64,000 nucleotides of DNA from Ruminococcus bicirculans (ex Wegman et al. 2014) (GTDB lineage Bacteria; Bacillota; Clostridia; Oscillospirales; Ruminococcaceae): NCBI RefSeq assembly GCF_000723465.1, contig NZ_HF545616.1, positions 1,860,001 to 1,924,000 of the forward strand, written 5' to 3'. Under the pieces are notes generated by a model. That model saw only the letters and a program-made list of their open reading frames with translations, ran no database searches and was not told the origin of the DNA. Each line of letters begins with the position of its first letter. Within the stretch, counting starts at the first letter, position 1. The position numbers were made by a program, and so were the translations under genes. Of this stretch, positions 1-9,379 are shown one piece after another.

Positions 1-3000
1 CGCAAAAACGAAGCTCTTGACAATGCCAAAACCGCAAAGCAAGAAAGCACGTCTGATAGGGTTGACGATATACTCCAAGACCTTATAAAGCTTAAGTTTT
101 CGCAAGAACAGATACTTGCATTAAAACAGGCTGTGGTGGCAGCTGCACAAAATGGTGAACATAACATACGGCATTGGGTAAGCGTCCGATATTCGCCCGA
201 CGAACTGCGGCATATATCATCTTTATTGTCTGATTATTATGCTCAGAGTGTCGTTGAGCAAACACTCGATCCAAAGGGCATACTCAATGATTACTATACA
301 TATGTAAATGAGCTCAATGGTCGGCTGAAACTGTCAGATATGTTCTCTAACCATGAATATAGTGATGAACAAAAAGCCATGCTGCAGCAGGGTTTTTCTG
401 AGGGAATTTCTATTACTGTTCTTAACGAGGTCGATGAACGGCTAACGGTAGACGAGATAAAAACATTCTTTGAGATGTTTCATCAGGCAGTTGACGGACA
501 GATAGATCCACATGATGTTCAGATATATCTTGATAAGGCTGTAATAGAGCATTCAAAGCAGAACGTTCAAGTGGTTGAAGCTCAGGATAACTCTGTTGAC
601 ACAAATTCAGTTGGAGTTGCCAAGAGTGAAAAGTCATTTGCTGAACAGGTCGATGATGTACTTGCAGGAAAGGCAAACCGATACAATGACTTGAAAGTAT
701 GCGATACACCTCAAATACTGCTTGACGTTGGCTGTGAGCAACTTCCAATGTTTTATACGAAACGGCATTTGCATGACGCTCTCAAGCCGAAAGGAAATAC
801 AGGTGAAAGCATACATTACCACGGATTGAACGCAGAACAAATCAAAAAAATGCCCATGTTACTTGAAAATCCCGTGATTATATATGATTCCCTTTCGAGA
901 AATGATAGCATAATAATCGTAACATCTGAACTTGACAACGAAAAAATGCCTATCATTGCTGCTATAAAGCCAAATGGCAAAGCTAAATATGATTTAGAAT
1001 TGGTCGAATCCAACTTTGTAATGAGTTTTCATGGCAGAAACAATTTTGAAAATCAAATTAATCGTGCCGTAGAACAAAACAAAGTTCTTTATTACAACAA
1101 AGAAAAAAGCCAAGAACTGTTCAGTGTGCTTGGGCTACAATTGTCCAAGGGCTTAAACATTCTTGACTCTAATATTATTATACACCAAAGTCGCAATATT
1201 GTCAAGGGTACGCAGCAGGAAAATATTGAATACAAGAATAATTCTGTTACTCAACAGGACAAAAAAATAGAACCATCAAGAATTATAGGTTTGGCTGAAA
1301 ACCAGCTACGCCCTGCTGTTCCTAATAGCTCTACAAGCAGTATAACAGACTCCTCTGGAGTTGTCAAGAGTGAAAAAACATTTGCTGAACAGATAAATGA
1401 TGTTTTAAATGGCGTATTCCCAAAATACTCAAATCTAAAGGTTTGTGATACACCACAAATTCTTGTGGATATCGGCTGTGATCGGCTTCCTATGTTGTAT
1501 ACGCAAAGGCATTTAAAAGACGCTCTACATGAAAAATCTCCGAACAATGCACATTGGCACGGCTTAACACTGGAACAGATATGTAATATCCCACATCTTT
1601 TAGAAAGCCCTGCCATAATAATGGACTCACTTTCTCCAAACAAAAGTGCTGATAAAAGTATAGTAATTTGTTTAAATAACGTTGATAATGATAATGCACC
1701 GATAATCGTAAGTGTTAAACCAAATGGGCAAGGCATTTATGAAATGGAAAATGTATCATCAAACTTTATCACAAGTATTTATGGAAAAGAAAATGGGTTT
1801 GCAAACTATGTTGAACGTGCTGCAAAATCAAATAATATTCTGTTTTGGGACAAAGAAAAAAGCCAAGCACTGTTCTCGTGTCAAAGGCTCCAATTGCCTG
1901 AGGCGATAAACAATCTTGACTCTAATATTATTATACACCAAAGTCGCAATATTGTCAAGAGTAAGCAACAAGAAAATAGTGCCGATATAAGTTCAAATGA
2001 TGTTAAATCATTCACTACTTTATCCGAGCCTACGATAACCTGTGAATGGAGCGAAAGCAACTACTTTGAGGACGGCAAGACCTACAGTGTTGCAGAATTT
2101 GACACGCTCATGGAACAGGCTGACAGTGAAATGGTGGCAGGAGCAAAGGCTGCAATAGAGAAGTACGGTTCAGCAAAAGCATGGTATGAAGCAGACGCTG
2201 ATGACGAATTCTCACAGTTTATGGGCTATGATAAGGTCAAGTTTACTATCAATATGCCTGACGGACAAACGATCACTGAACGCCAGGACGCAGGTGACGG
2301 ATACGGCGGCGTTATTGATTTTCTGAAAAGATACTCAATATACAGCTCGATCATACCTGAGCTTGAAGCTGCAAAAGCCGCACATATGGCAGACCTGGTC
2401 AATGAAGTGCCTACACCTACAAATGAAACACAGCCTGAAATAGACAAGCTTTTGGGCAGGCTTAAGCTTGATTGTGATTACTATCTGAAAACAGGTGCAG
2501 AAAAGCACTTGTGGGCAGAAACAGTTGAAAAACAGATAGCTAAGATCAATGAGCTGTATGAGAAAATGCCTGAAAACGCCTACTTCACCAGAGAACAGAT
2601 TGATGATTATGAAAAGAAAATGCTGGCAATCAAAAATGGCGAAGTCGAAAAACCTATACCATATGAAACGCCTACAATTGCTAATAATGTTCTGTCTGAA
2701 GAAAAAAAGACAACACCGCCTGTTTCTGAAAGCGTTCCTATATCTTCTACATCTGATGAACAGATATCACTCTTTGAAACGCCGCAAGAAGATATCAAAA
2801 CTGAAAAGGTAGAAAAGCCAAAGAAGAATGTCAAAGCAAGCACATACCACTTTGACCCTGATAATGTTGTTGTGGGCGGAGCTGCTGCTCGTTGTGACGC
2901 AAATATAGCTGCTATTGAAACATTGCTGAAAATAGAGAGTGAAAAGCGGCTTGCGACACCTGAAGAACAGAAGATAATGGCTAGATACTCAGGTTGGGGC

Positions 3001-6000
3001 GGAACTGCTCAAGCTTTTGTTGCAGATAATGAGAATGTTTCTGCTGACAGTTGGGGAGCAAGGCAGACTCGCTTAAGAGAGCTTCTGACCGCTGATGAGT
3101 ATGGTGCTGCAAGATCATCAACACTGACAAGCTTCTATACGCCGCCAGAAGTCATAGACAGCGTATATCTTGCTTTGGAAAGATTTCAATTTGAGGGTGG
3201 AAACATCCTAGAGCCTAGCATGGGCGTTGGAAACTTTTTTGCAAAAATGCCTGATGAAATGAGGGCAGATTCAAAACTTTACGGAGTTGAGCTTGACAGC
3301 ATTTCAGGACGAATAGCCAAGCAGCTCTACCCAGAGGATAATATCCAGATAAAAGGGTTTGAAAAAACAACATTCAAGAATAACAGCTTTGACGTGGTCA
3401 TAGGTAATATACCTTTTGGAGATTATGGCATTGCAGACAAAGCCTATGACAAATACCACTTCAAAATCCATGACTATTTCGCTGCAAAAGCAGTAGATAA
3501 GGTGAAGCCTGGAGGAATTGTTGCCATTGTGACTTCAAAATTCACAATGGACAAGAAAAATGATAAAGCAAGAAAGTATCTTGCCGAACGCTGTGACCTT
3601 TTAGGCGCAGTAAGACTTCCCTCTGGAACGTTTAAAGACGCAGACAGTGTTACAACAGATATTATCTTTCTGAAAAAAAGAACAACAATGACCTCTGTTA
3701 TACCAGACTGGGTACACGTTTCAGAAACAGCCAACGGCATTCCTTGCAATCAATATTTTGTGGATAACCCTGATATGGTACTTGGTACTATGGCGTGGGA
3801 CGAGCGTATGCGAGGAAAATATGGTGCAGACAGCAAGGTAACGACCTGCTATGCAAACAGTGACACTCCCCTTGCACAGCAGCTCATAAATGCCATTTCA
3901 AAAATAGACGGCGTTATTGATACTGTGGAAACTGAGCTTGACAATGGGACAGCTGAGATACTCCCTGCTGATCCAACTGTCAGGAACTTCACTCATACCA
4001 TTGTTGACGGAGATCTTTATTTCCGTGAAAATGAAATAATGGTCAAGGTCACAGAAACAGGCAAATCGCTTGAACGCATGAAAGGGCTTCATACTCTAAG
4101 GCAAGCAACTATGGAGCTTATCAATGCCCAGGCTGACGGCTGCACTGATGAACAGCTTGCAGAGCTTCAGAAGAAGCTCAACAGCACATATGACAATTTC
4201 AGAACAAAGTTCGGAAATATTACGGACAGCGCCAATTCACGCTGCTTTTCTAATGATGATGACTACAACACTTTAGCAGCACTCGAAGTTGTCAACGTGG
4301 AAAATAAGACAGTTGAAAAGGCTGCAATATTCACAAAGAGAACGATACTTCCAGATATTCCAGTTTCAAAAGTTGATACGGCACTTGAAGCACTTCAAGT
4401 ATCAATGGACAGATTGGGAAAGGTCGATATTCTCTATATGTCACAGCTCACAGACACTACGCCTGAAAAGGTTATTGCTGACCTTGGTGATGAAATATTC
4501 AGAGATCCTGCCAAAGTTAAAGACAATGACCCATATTCAGGCTATACGGAATCATCTGAATATCTGTCAGGCAATATCCGTGATAAGCTGAGAATAGCCA
4601 GAGATCATGCGGAGCATATTGACAACAGCTACAACAAAAACGTAGAAGCTCTAATGAAAGTTGTGCCAAAAGACCTTGACGCCAGCGAGATATCCGTAAG
4701 GATCGGCGCTAACTGGATCGATGTCGCAGATTACAACAATTTTTTAAACGAGTATGCACACGCAAACACATATTACTACCCTGTCACAAGAACAAAGCTT
4801 GGAGAATACAAAATAGAGGGTAAAACATCTGACCGCTCAGTTGCTGCCACTGAAACATTCGGAACATCAAGAATGAACAGCTATCAGATATTTGAAAATC
4901 TTCTTAATCAGCGTGATATTTTAGTTCGTGACAGACGAGAGGAGGGCGATAAGGTATGGTACGAGATAAACACTAAAGAAACACAGCTTGCAAAAGAGAA
5001 AGCTCGACTAATGAAAGAAGCGTTCAGAAATTGGCTGTGGGAAGATATGGGCAGGCGTGAAAAATACGTTGCAAAGTACAACTATCTGTTCAATTCCATA
5101 AGGGGCAGAGAGTATGACGGCTCACATCAAACCTTTCCAGGCATGAACACATCAATAACGCTGAGGAAACATCAATCAAATGCTATAATGCGTGCAAAGC
5201 TTGGTGGAAACACGCTATTTGCACATGAAGTTGGTGCAGGAAAAAGCTTTGAAATGGTTGCAACTGTAATGGAGAAGAAACGTCTTGGTCTTATAAACAA
5301 AGCCTGTGTAGTTGTACCAAAGCACCTTACGCTGCAAATGGCGAGTGAGTGGCTGCGGCTATATCCAAATGCAAAACTGCTTGTGGCAAAACCTGAAGAC
5401 TTTACCAAAGCCAATAGAAAGCGTTTTATTGCAAGATGTGTTACTGGTGACTATGACGCCGTGATAATGTCATTTACTCAGTTTGAAAGAATACCTATGT
5501 CAGACGAGTACAAAGAGCAGTTCATGCAAAAAGAACTTCACGATATCATGAGTGCGATATCCGAAGCAGGGAGAAAGGATAAATCATCAGTAAAAGCCCT
5601 TGAACGTCAGAAGAAAAACATAGAGGAAAGGCTTGAAAAGCTGCTTTCTTCTCCAAAAGACTCGTCATTGTGTTTTGAAAAGCTTGGCTTTGACTTTCTA
5701 GTGTGCGATGAAGCACATAACTATAAGAACTGCTTTGTTTCTACAAAAATGTCAAATGTGGCAGGCGTACAAACAACAGCAGCACAAAAGTCAGAAGATA
5801 TGCTGATGAAAACGCAATATCTCAACAATAAGTACGGCTGCAACAATATACTTTTTGCCACAGGTACACCTATAAGCAATTCCATGGTGGAATTTTACGT
5901 TATGCAGCGTTATCTCAGACCAGATCTTCTCGAAAAAGCAGGATTGCAGAACTTTGACGATTGGGCAAGCACATTTGGTGAAGTTGTATCACAATTAGAG

Positions 6001-7848
6001 ATAAAGCCTGCAGGAAACGGCTTTCAAATGAAGAATCGTTTCAGCAAATTCGTAAACATACCTGAGCTTATGCAGATGTATAAGGAATTCGCTGATATTC
6101 AAACAGCGGATATGCTGAAACTTCCTGTGCCAAAGCTTGAAACAGGCAAGCCGATAGTAGTGACCTCAAAGCCAGACGAACGTCAAAAAGCATACATGAA
6201 AGAGCTTGCCACACGTTCTGAAACGATACACAGCGGTACTGTCGACCCACGGCAAGACAATATGCTGAAAATAACTCATGAAGCACGCTTGCTCGGTCTT
6301 GACACAAGATGTATTTTCAAAGATGCTCATCCTGCGCCTGACAGCAAAGTGATGAAGCTTATCGATAACCTTGAAAAGAATTACAGAAAAACCATGACAG
6401 AAAAGGGCGTACAGATCGTTTTCTGTGATATAGCGATCAACGAGGACGAAACACACTTCTCTGTGTATAAAGCTATAAAACAGGCACTTATGGAGCGTGG
6501 AATACCAGAAAAAGAAATCTGCTTTGCAGGCGATGCAAAAACAGATAAGGCAAGGGATGAAATGTTCAAAAGTCTGCGCAAAGGCGAAAAACGTTTTATC
6601 ATCGCAAGCACTTCAAAGCTTGGAACTGGCGCAAATATTCAGGATAGGATCTGCGCAATTCATCACCTTGACATACCATGGAAGCCCTCTGACCTCACTC
6701 AGCAGGACGGACGTGGAATACGGCAAGGCAACAGATTTTCGCAAGTCGGAATATATCACTATCTTACAGAGGAAACCTTTGACGCATACATGATGGGCAT
6801 TATAACAAACAAGGCGAAATTCATAAATCAGATCTTGACCTCAAAAAGCCCTGCTAGAGTTTCAGAAGATGTTGACGAAATGGTACTTACATACTCCGAA
6901 ATGCAGGCTATAGCAAGCGGTAATCCTATGATAAAAGAGAAAATACAGCTTGACAATGATGTTGCAATGCTGAAAACCCTTGAAGCAGAACACAAAAAAT
7001 CAATTTACAAAATGCAGGAGTTGGCAGAGAAGATTTTGCCGAAACAGATAACACGATACTCTGAACTTCTCAAAAAAGCTAGGAACGATATGTCTAAATA
7101 TCAAAAAAATCAGGCGTTGAACAAGGAGTTTGAAATGACAATAGGCGGCGTCAGATACGATAAGAGAGAAAATGCAGGAGAACAAATTGCCGTGGCAATG
7201 GCAAAATGTACTGCCACAGGTGAGCCTATAGAGCTTGGAACGTATCGTGGCTTTAAAGTCACAATAGAACGAAATCCGTCAGCAAATACTTTTTTTGAGC
7301 TTGATAAACCTTGTATCGCTGTTCTCCACGGAGAACTCACCTATTCATGTGACGTTGCCACAGATAATGGCGTGGGAAATGTCAGAAGAATTGAAAATCT
7401 TGCAGGAATACAGATAAATCAGAAGCAATGTTCTCTTGAAGAACAGCTTGAAAAAGCAAACAAGGATCTCTCAGAAGCTCAGCAAAATATGCTCAAACCA
7501 TTTGAACATGGACAAGAATTAGCCGAAAAGACAAAACGTCTTGAATATGTCAATGCACAGCTCAGCGGAAATTCTCAGAGTATAAATAATGCTCCTGAAA
7601 GTGCTGTGGAATTTAGATTCCATAATAACAAATATCAGGCATTGATTGGCACAAAAAACAAATCAGAATGGTGTGATGTAGTATCAAAGGGTGGCAAGCT
7701 CATCGCTGCGTCAGATACAAAGGTCTACAATCTGTCTGAAAAAGAAAGCGACCAGTTTCGCAGCTATGTTTTTAACGGTGACAAAATTGACACAGGCAAG
7801 AATAATTCCTTACTGGAAAAACTTAAGCCAAAGGCTCTTAAATTATAA
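1..7848 (+). CDS. Polyvalent conjugative-element protein: MuF-C repeats, N6-adenine methylase, SNF2 helicase (5' partial)
   Basis: The frame is open from base 1, so the true start lies upstream; 2615 residues are visible. In order: two tandem MuF-C-like domains (about residues 205-402 and 454-653); an LPD25-like segment (680-800); an LPD11-like segment (815-880); an N6-adenine methylase fold with motif I EPSMGVGNFF at 3211-3240 and NIPF at 3406-3417; and an SNF2-type helicase with GAGKS at 5233-5247, DEAH at 5707-5718 and a C-terminal QQDGRGIRQG arginine motif. Such giant proteins of Tn1549-like elements are thought to enter the recipient with the DNA and protect or modify it; that role is inferred. 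The NIPF form in place of NPPY/F is usual in this family. The LPD names rest on remembered family patterns and are the least certain part. Confidence 0.9.
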   Translation, partial: RKNEALDNAKTAKQESTSDRVDDILQDLIKLKFSQEQILALKQAVVAAAQNGEHNIRHWVSVRYSPDELRHISSLLSDYYAQSVVEQTLDPKGILNDYYTYVNELNGRLKLSDMFSNHEYSDEQKAMLQQGFSEGISITVLNEVDERLTVDEIKTFFEMFHQAVDGQIDPHDVQIYLDKAVIEHSKQNVQVVEAQDNSVDTNSVGVAKSEKSFAEQVDDVLAGKANRYNDLKVCDTPQILLDVGCEQLPMFYTKRHLHDALKPKGNTGESIHYHGLNAEQIKKMPMLLENPVIIYDSLSRNDSIIIVTSELDNEKMPIIAAIKPNGKAKYDLELVESNFVMSFHGRNNFENQINRAVEQNKVLYYNKEKSQELFSVLGLQLSKGLNILDSNIIIHQSRNIVKGTQQENIEYKNNSVTQQDKKIEPSRIIGLAENQLRPAVPNSSTSSITDSSGVVKSEKTFAEQINDVLNGVFPKYSNLKVCDTPQILVDIGCDRLPMLYTQRHLKDALHEKSPNNAHWHGLTLEQICNIPHLLESPAIIMDSLSPNKSADKSIVICLNNVDNDNAPIIVSVKPNGQGIYEMENVSSNFITSIYGKENGFANYVERAAKSNNILFWDKEKSQALFSCQRLQLPEAINNLDSNIIIHQSRNIVKSKQQENSADISSNDVKSFTTLSEPTITCEWSESNYFEDGKTYSVAEFDTLMEQADSEMVAGAKAAIEKYGSAKAWYEADADDEFSQFMGYDKVKFTINMPDGQTITERQDAGDGYGGVIDFLKRYSIYSSIIPELEAAKAAHMADLVNEVPTPTNETQPEIDKLLGRLKLDCDYYLKTGAEKHLWAETVEKQIAKINELYEKMPENAYFTREQIDDYEKKMLAIKNGEVEKPIPYETPTIANNVLSEEKKTTPPVSESVPISSTSDEQISLFETPQEDIKTEKVEKPKKNVKASTYHFDPDNVVVGGAAARCDANIAAIETLLKIESEKRLATPEEQKIMARYSGWGGTAQAFVADNENVSADSWGARQTRLRELLTADEYGAARSSTLTSFYTPPEVIDSVYLALERFQFEGGNILEPSMGVGNFFAKMPDEMRADSKLYGVELDSISGRIAKQLYPEDNIQIKGFEKTTFKNNSFDVVIGNIPFGDYGIADKAYDKYHFKIHDYFAAKAVDKVKPGGIVAIVTSKFTMDKKNDKARKYLAERCDLLGAVRLPSGTFKDADSVTTDIIFLKKRTTMTSVIPDWVHVSETANGIPCNQYFVDNPDMVLGTMAWDERMRGKYGADSKVTTCYANSDTPLAQQLINAISKIDGVIDTVETELDNGTAEILPADPTVRNFTHTIVDGDLYFRENEIMVKVTETGKSLERMKGLHTLRQATMELINAQADGCTDEQLAELQKKLNSTYDNFRTKFGNITDSANSRCFSNDDDYNTLAALEVVNVENKTVEKAAIFTKRTILPDIPVSKVDTALEALQVSMDRLGKVDILYMSQLTDTTPEKVIADLGDEIFRDPAKVKDNDPYSGYTESSEYLSGNIRDKLRIARDHAEHIDNSYNKNVEALMKVVPKDLDASEISVRIGANWIDVADYNNFLNEYAHANTYYYPVTRTKLGEYKIEGKTSDRSVAATETFGTSRMNSYQIFENLLNQRDILVRDRREEGDKVWYEINTKETQLAKEKARLMKEAFRNWLWEDMGRREKYVAKYNYLFNSIRGREYDGSHQTFPGMNTSITLRKHQSNAIMRAKLGGNTLFAHEVGAGKSFEMVATVMEKKRLGLINKACVVVPKHLTLQMASEWLRLYPNAKLLVAKPEDFTKANRKRFIARCVTGDYDAVIMSFTQFERIPMSDEYKEQFMQKELHDIMSAISEAGRKDKSSVKALERQKKNIEERLEKLLSSPKDSSLCFEKLGFDFLVCDEAHNYKNCFVSTKMSNVAGVQTTAAQKSEDMLMKTQYLNNKYGCNNILFATGTPISNSMVEFYVMQRYLRPDLLEKAGLQNFDDWASTFGEVVSQLEIKPAGNGFQMKNRFSKFVNIPELMQMYKEFADIQTADMLKLPVPKLETGKPIVVTSKPDERQKAYMKELATRSETIHSGTVDPRQDNMLKITHEARLLGLDTRCIFKDAHPAPDSKVMKLIDNLEKNYRKTMTEKGVQIVFCDIAINEDETHFSVYKAIKQALMERGIPEKEICFAGDAKTDKARDEMFKSLRKGEKRFIIASTSKLGTGANIQDRICAIHHLDIPWKPSDLTQQDGRGIRQGNRFSQVGIYHYLTEETFDAYMMGIITNKAKFINQILTSKSPARVSEDVDEMVLTYSEMQAIASGNPMIKEKIQLDNDVAMLKTLEAEHKKSIYKMQELAEKILPKQITRYSELLKKARNDMSKYQKNQALNKEFEMTIGGVRYDKRENAGEQIAVAMAKCTATGEPIELGTYRGFKVTIERNPSANTFFELDKPCIAVLHGELTYSCDVATDNGVGNVRRIENLAGIQINQKQCSLEEQLEKANKDLSEAQQNMLKPFEHGQELAEKTKRLEYVNAQLSGNSQSINNAPESAVEFRFHNNKYQALIGTKNKSEWCDVVSKGGKLIAASDTKVYNLSEKESDQFRSYVFNGDKIDTGKNNSLLEKLKPKALKL
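616..1959 (+). repeat. Tandem duplication of the MuF-C domain
   Basis: Copy 1 (616-1206) and copy 2 (1360-1959) lie in one reading frame and align over about 200 residues, sharing KSEK-FAEQ at the start, LKVCDTPQIL near the start and SNIIIHQSRNIV at the end. The proteins have diverged, but the last 46 bases (1161-1206 and 1914-1959) are identical at DNA level. Confidence 0.9.
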
Positions 7849-7872
7849 AACATTGAGAGGAGGTGAGGGTAT

Positions 7873-8934
7873 ATGATAGACAGAAGATACGAATCAGGCA
7901 AAAGCTTTGTCATGTACTCTAAAGAGGAGCTTGAAGCCGCACGGCGAACAGATATGGTCACATTTCTCGAAAGCCACGAGGGTTTCAGCTTTAAATCGTC
8001 AGGCGGTTGGTATATAGGGATAGAGCATGACAGTCTTAAGATCAATCCAGACCGCTATACCTGGCACTGGTATTCAAGAGATCTGTTTGGAAAAGGTGCT
8101 ATCGACTGGCTCTGCAAAGTTGACGGATACGATTTTAAAGAAGCTGTTTCTCGTCTAATAGGCAACACCAGTATACGAGCTTCTCCTGAAATGAGAAAAG
8201 CAGTAATCAGCGAACAGCACTATCAGAAAAAAACTAAAAAGGCAGAATTTAAAGCTCCGCCGCCCATGCAGGGCAAATGGCGAGAGCTTTTCGCTTATCT
8301 TAACATAACGAGAAAGCTTCCAGCTGACATAATAAATTATTGTGTCAGCAATAAGCTCATATACCTCGATGTTAAAAAGCGAGCTATTTTCTGCGGCTAC
8401 GATAAGTTTGGCTCAATGAAGTTTGCAGAAGCAAAGATCACAAACACATACAACAAATACTATCCTCAGAACATTGAGGGAAGTATGAAAGAGTACAGCT
8501 TTTATATCCCTGCTAAACCAAATGCGTATGGTTATGACCCTACAAAGCTTTATGTGTTTGAAGCACCCATAGACCTTTTATCTCACGGAGCTTTAATGCA
8601 GCTTTCAATGAAAAAACAGTGTACAGCAGTTGGAATGTCTGAAATGTATCGTTCTGATTGTTGGCTTGGAATAAACAGAGTATCACTATCAGGCTGCTCT
8701 GATATAGCACTTAAACAAAGACTATCTGATGATCCTCGGATCAAACAGATAGTCTTTTGTCTTGATAATGATGAAAGAGGACGTCAAGCAACAGAAAAGC
8801 TAATGTCTGACTATTCTGCAAATTACACTGTAAAAGTGAGCATACCGCCTTACGGCAAAGACTGGAACGATACACTCAAGGCTGTGGTGTCAGCACATTC
8901 AAAACAAACAGATAAAACAAAAACGGAGGAATGA
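7873..8934 (+). CDS. DUF3991/toprim primase-like protein
   Basis: 353 residues. The N-terminal half carries a CHC2-like region without an obvious full zinc ligand set (YTWHWYSRDLFGKGAIDWL). The C-terminal half is a toprim domain with acidic residues in YVFEAPIDLLS and a CLDNDERGRQ motif, as in DnaG-type primases. It probably primes second-strand or lagging-strand synthesis on the transferred ICE strand; that role is inferred. An AGGAGGTGAG ribosome site lies just before ATG 7873, and the gene starts 24 bases after the helicase stop, so the two are probably co-transcribed. Confidence 0.8.
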   Translation: MIDRRYESGKSFVMYSKEELEAARRTDMVTFLESHEGFSFKSSGGWYIGIEHDSLKINPDRYTWHWYSRDLFGKGAIDWLCKVDGYDFKEAVSRLIGNTSIRASPEMRKAVISEQHYQKKTKKAEFKAPPPMQGKWRELFAYLNITRKLPADIINYCVSNKLIYLDVKKRAIFCGYDKFGSMKFAEAKITNTYNKYYPQNIEGSMKEYSFYIPAKPNAYGYDPTKLYVFEAPIDLLSHGALMQLSMKKQCTAVGMSEMYRSDCWLGINRVSLSGCSDIALKQRLSDDPRIKQIVFCLDNDERGRQATEKLMSDYSANYTVKVSIPPYGKDWNDTLKAVVSAHSKQTDKTKTEE

Positions 8935-8937
8935 ATT

Positions 8938-9288
8938 ATGAAACTGAAAGAAAAAATCAAAGAAAAGAGCATAAAGCTTAGTGCTCGTATATTCGGAATT
9001 ATGACAGCTTGTCTGTCATCAGCCATTGCAGCCTTTGCCGATGTTGAAACAGACGCAACCTCAGGTGTATGGGCTTCGGTCGCCACCTGGATCACCAAAA
9101 ACAAAAATGGGCTTTCCATTGCAGCCAAAGCACTGCTTGGACTGTGTCTTGTCGGCGTTGTTATATGCCTCGGTGCAAGCGGCAAAAACGGCATATCCTC
9201 AGTCAAGGGCTGGCTTATCGCTATTGGCGTGGCTGCTGCCCTGCTGGTTTTCGGTGACGCTTTCCTTGACTCAATATATGTAGCTTGA
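8938..9288 (+). CDS. Small VirB2/TrbC-like membrane protein
   Basis: 116 residues, starting 3 bases after the toprim stop. A basic N-terminus leads into a signal-peptide-like stretch ending near AFA (residues 30-33). After a short exported segment come two hydrophobic helices (about 60-80 and 92-110) separated by a GKNGISS turn. This is the layout of VirB2/TrbC pilins and of the small membrane proteins that precede VirB6-like genes in Gram-positive conjugation modules. No residue signature proves pilin function, so the call rests on size, topology and position. Confidence 0.55.
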   Translation: MKLKEKIKEKSIKLSARIFGIMTACLSSAIAAFADVETDATSGVWASVATWITKNKNGLSIAAKALLGLCLVGVVICLGASGKNGISSVKGWLIAIGVAAALLVFGDAFLDSIYVA

Positions 9289-9293
9289 TCTGC

Positions 9294-9319
9294 ACGGACA
9301 CATATTTGTGTGTGTCCGT
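9294..9319 (+). other. Intergenic hairpin before the VirB6-like gene
   Basis: ACGGACAC (9294-9301) and GTGTCCGT (9312-9319) form a perfect 8-bp stem with a 10-base loop. No T tract follows, so it is more likely an RNA processing or stability element inside the transfer operon than a terminator. Confidence 0.5.
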
Positions 9320-9379
9320 AAAAGCGTTATCCCTAGCGTTCTTACGGGCATACACAGATAGACAGAAAGGAGTATTATT

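Noticed and set aside
9294-9319. Hairpin considered as a terminator between ICE genes
   Set aside because: No T tract follows, and the operon continues with close spacing.
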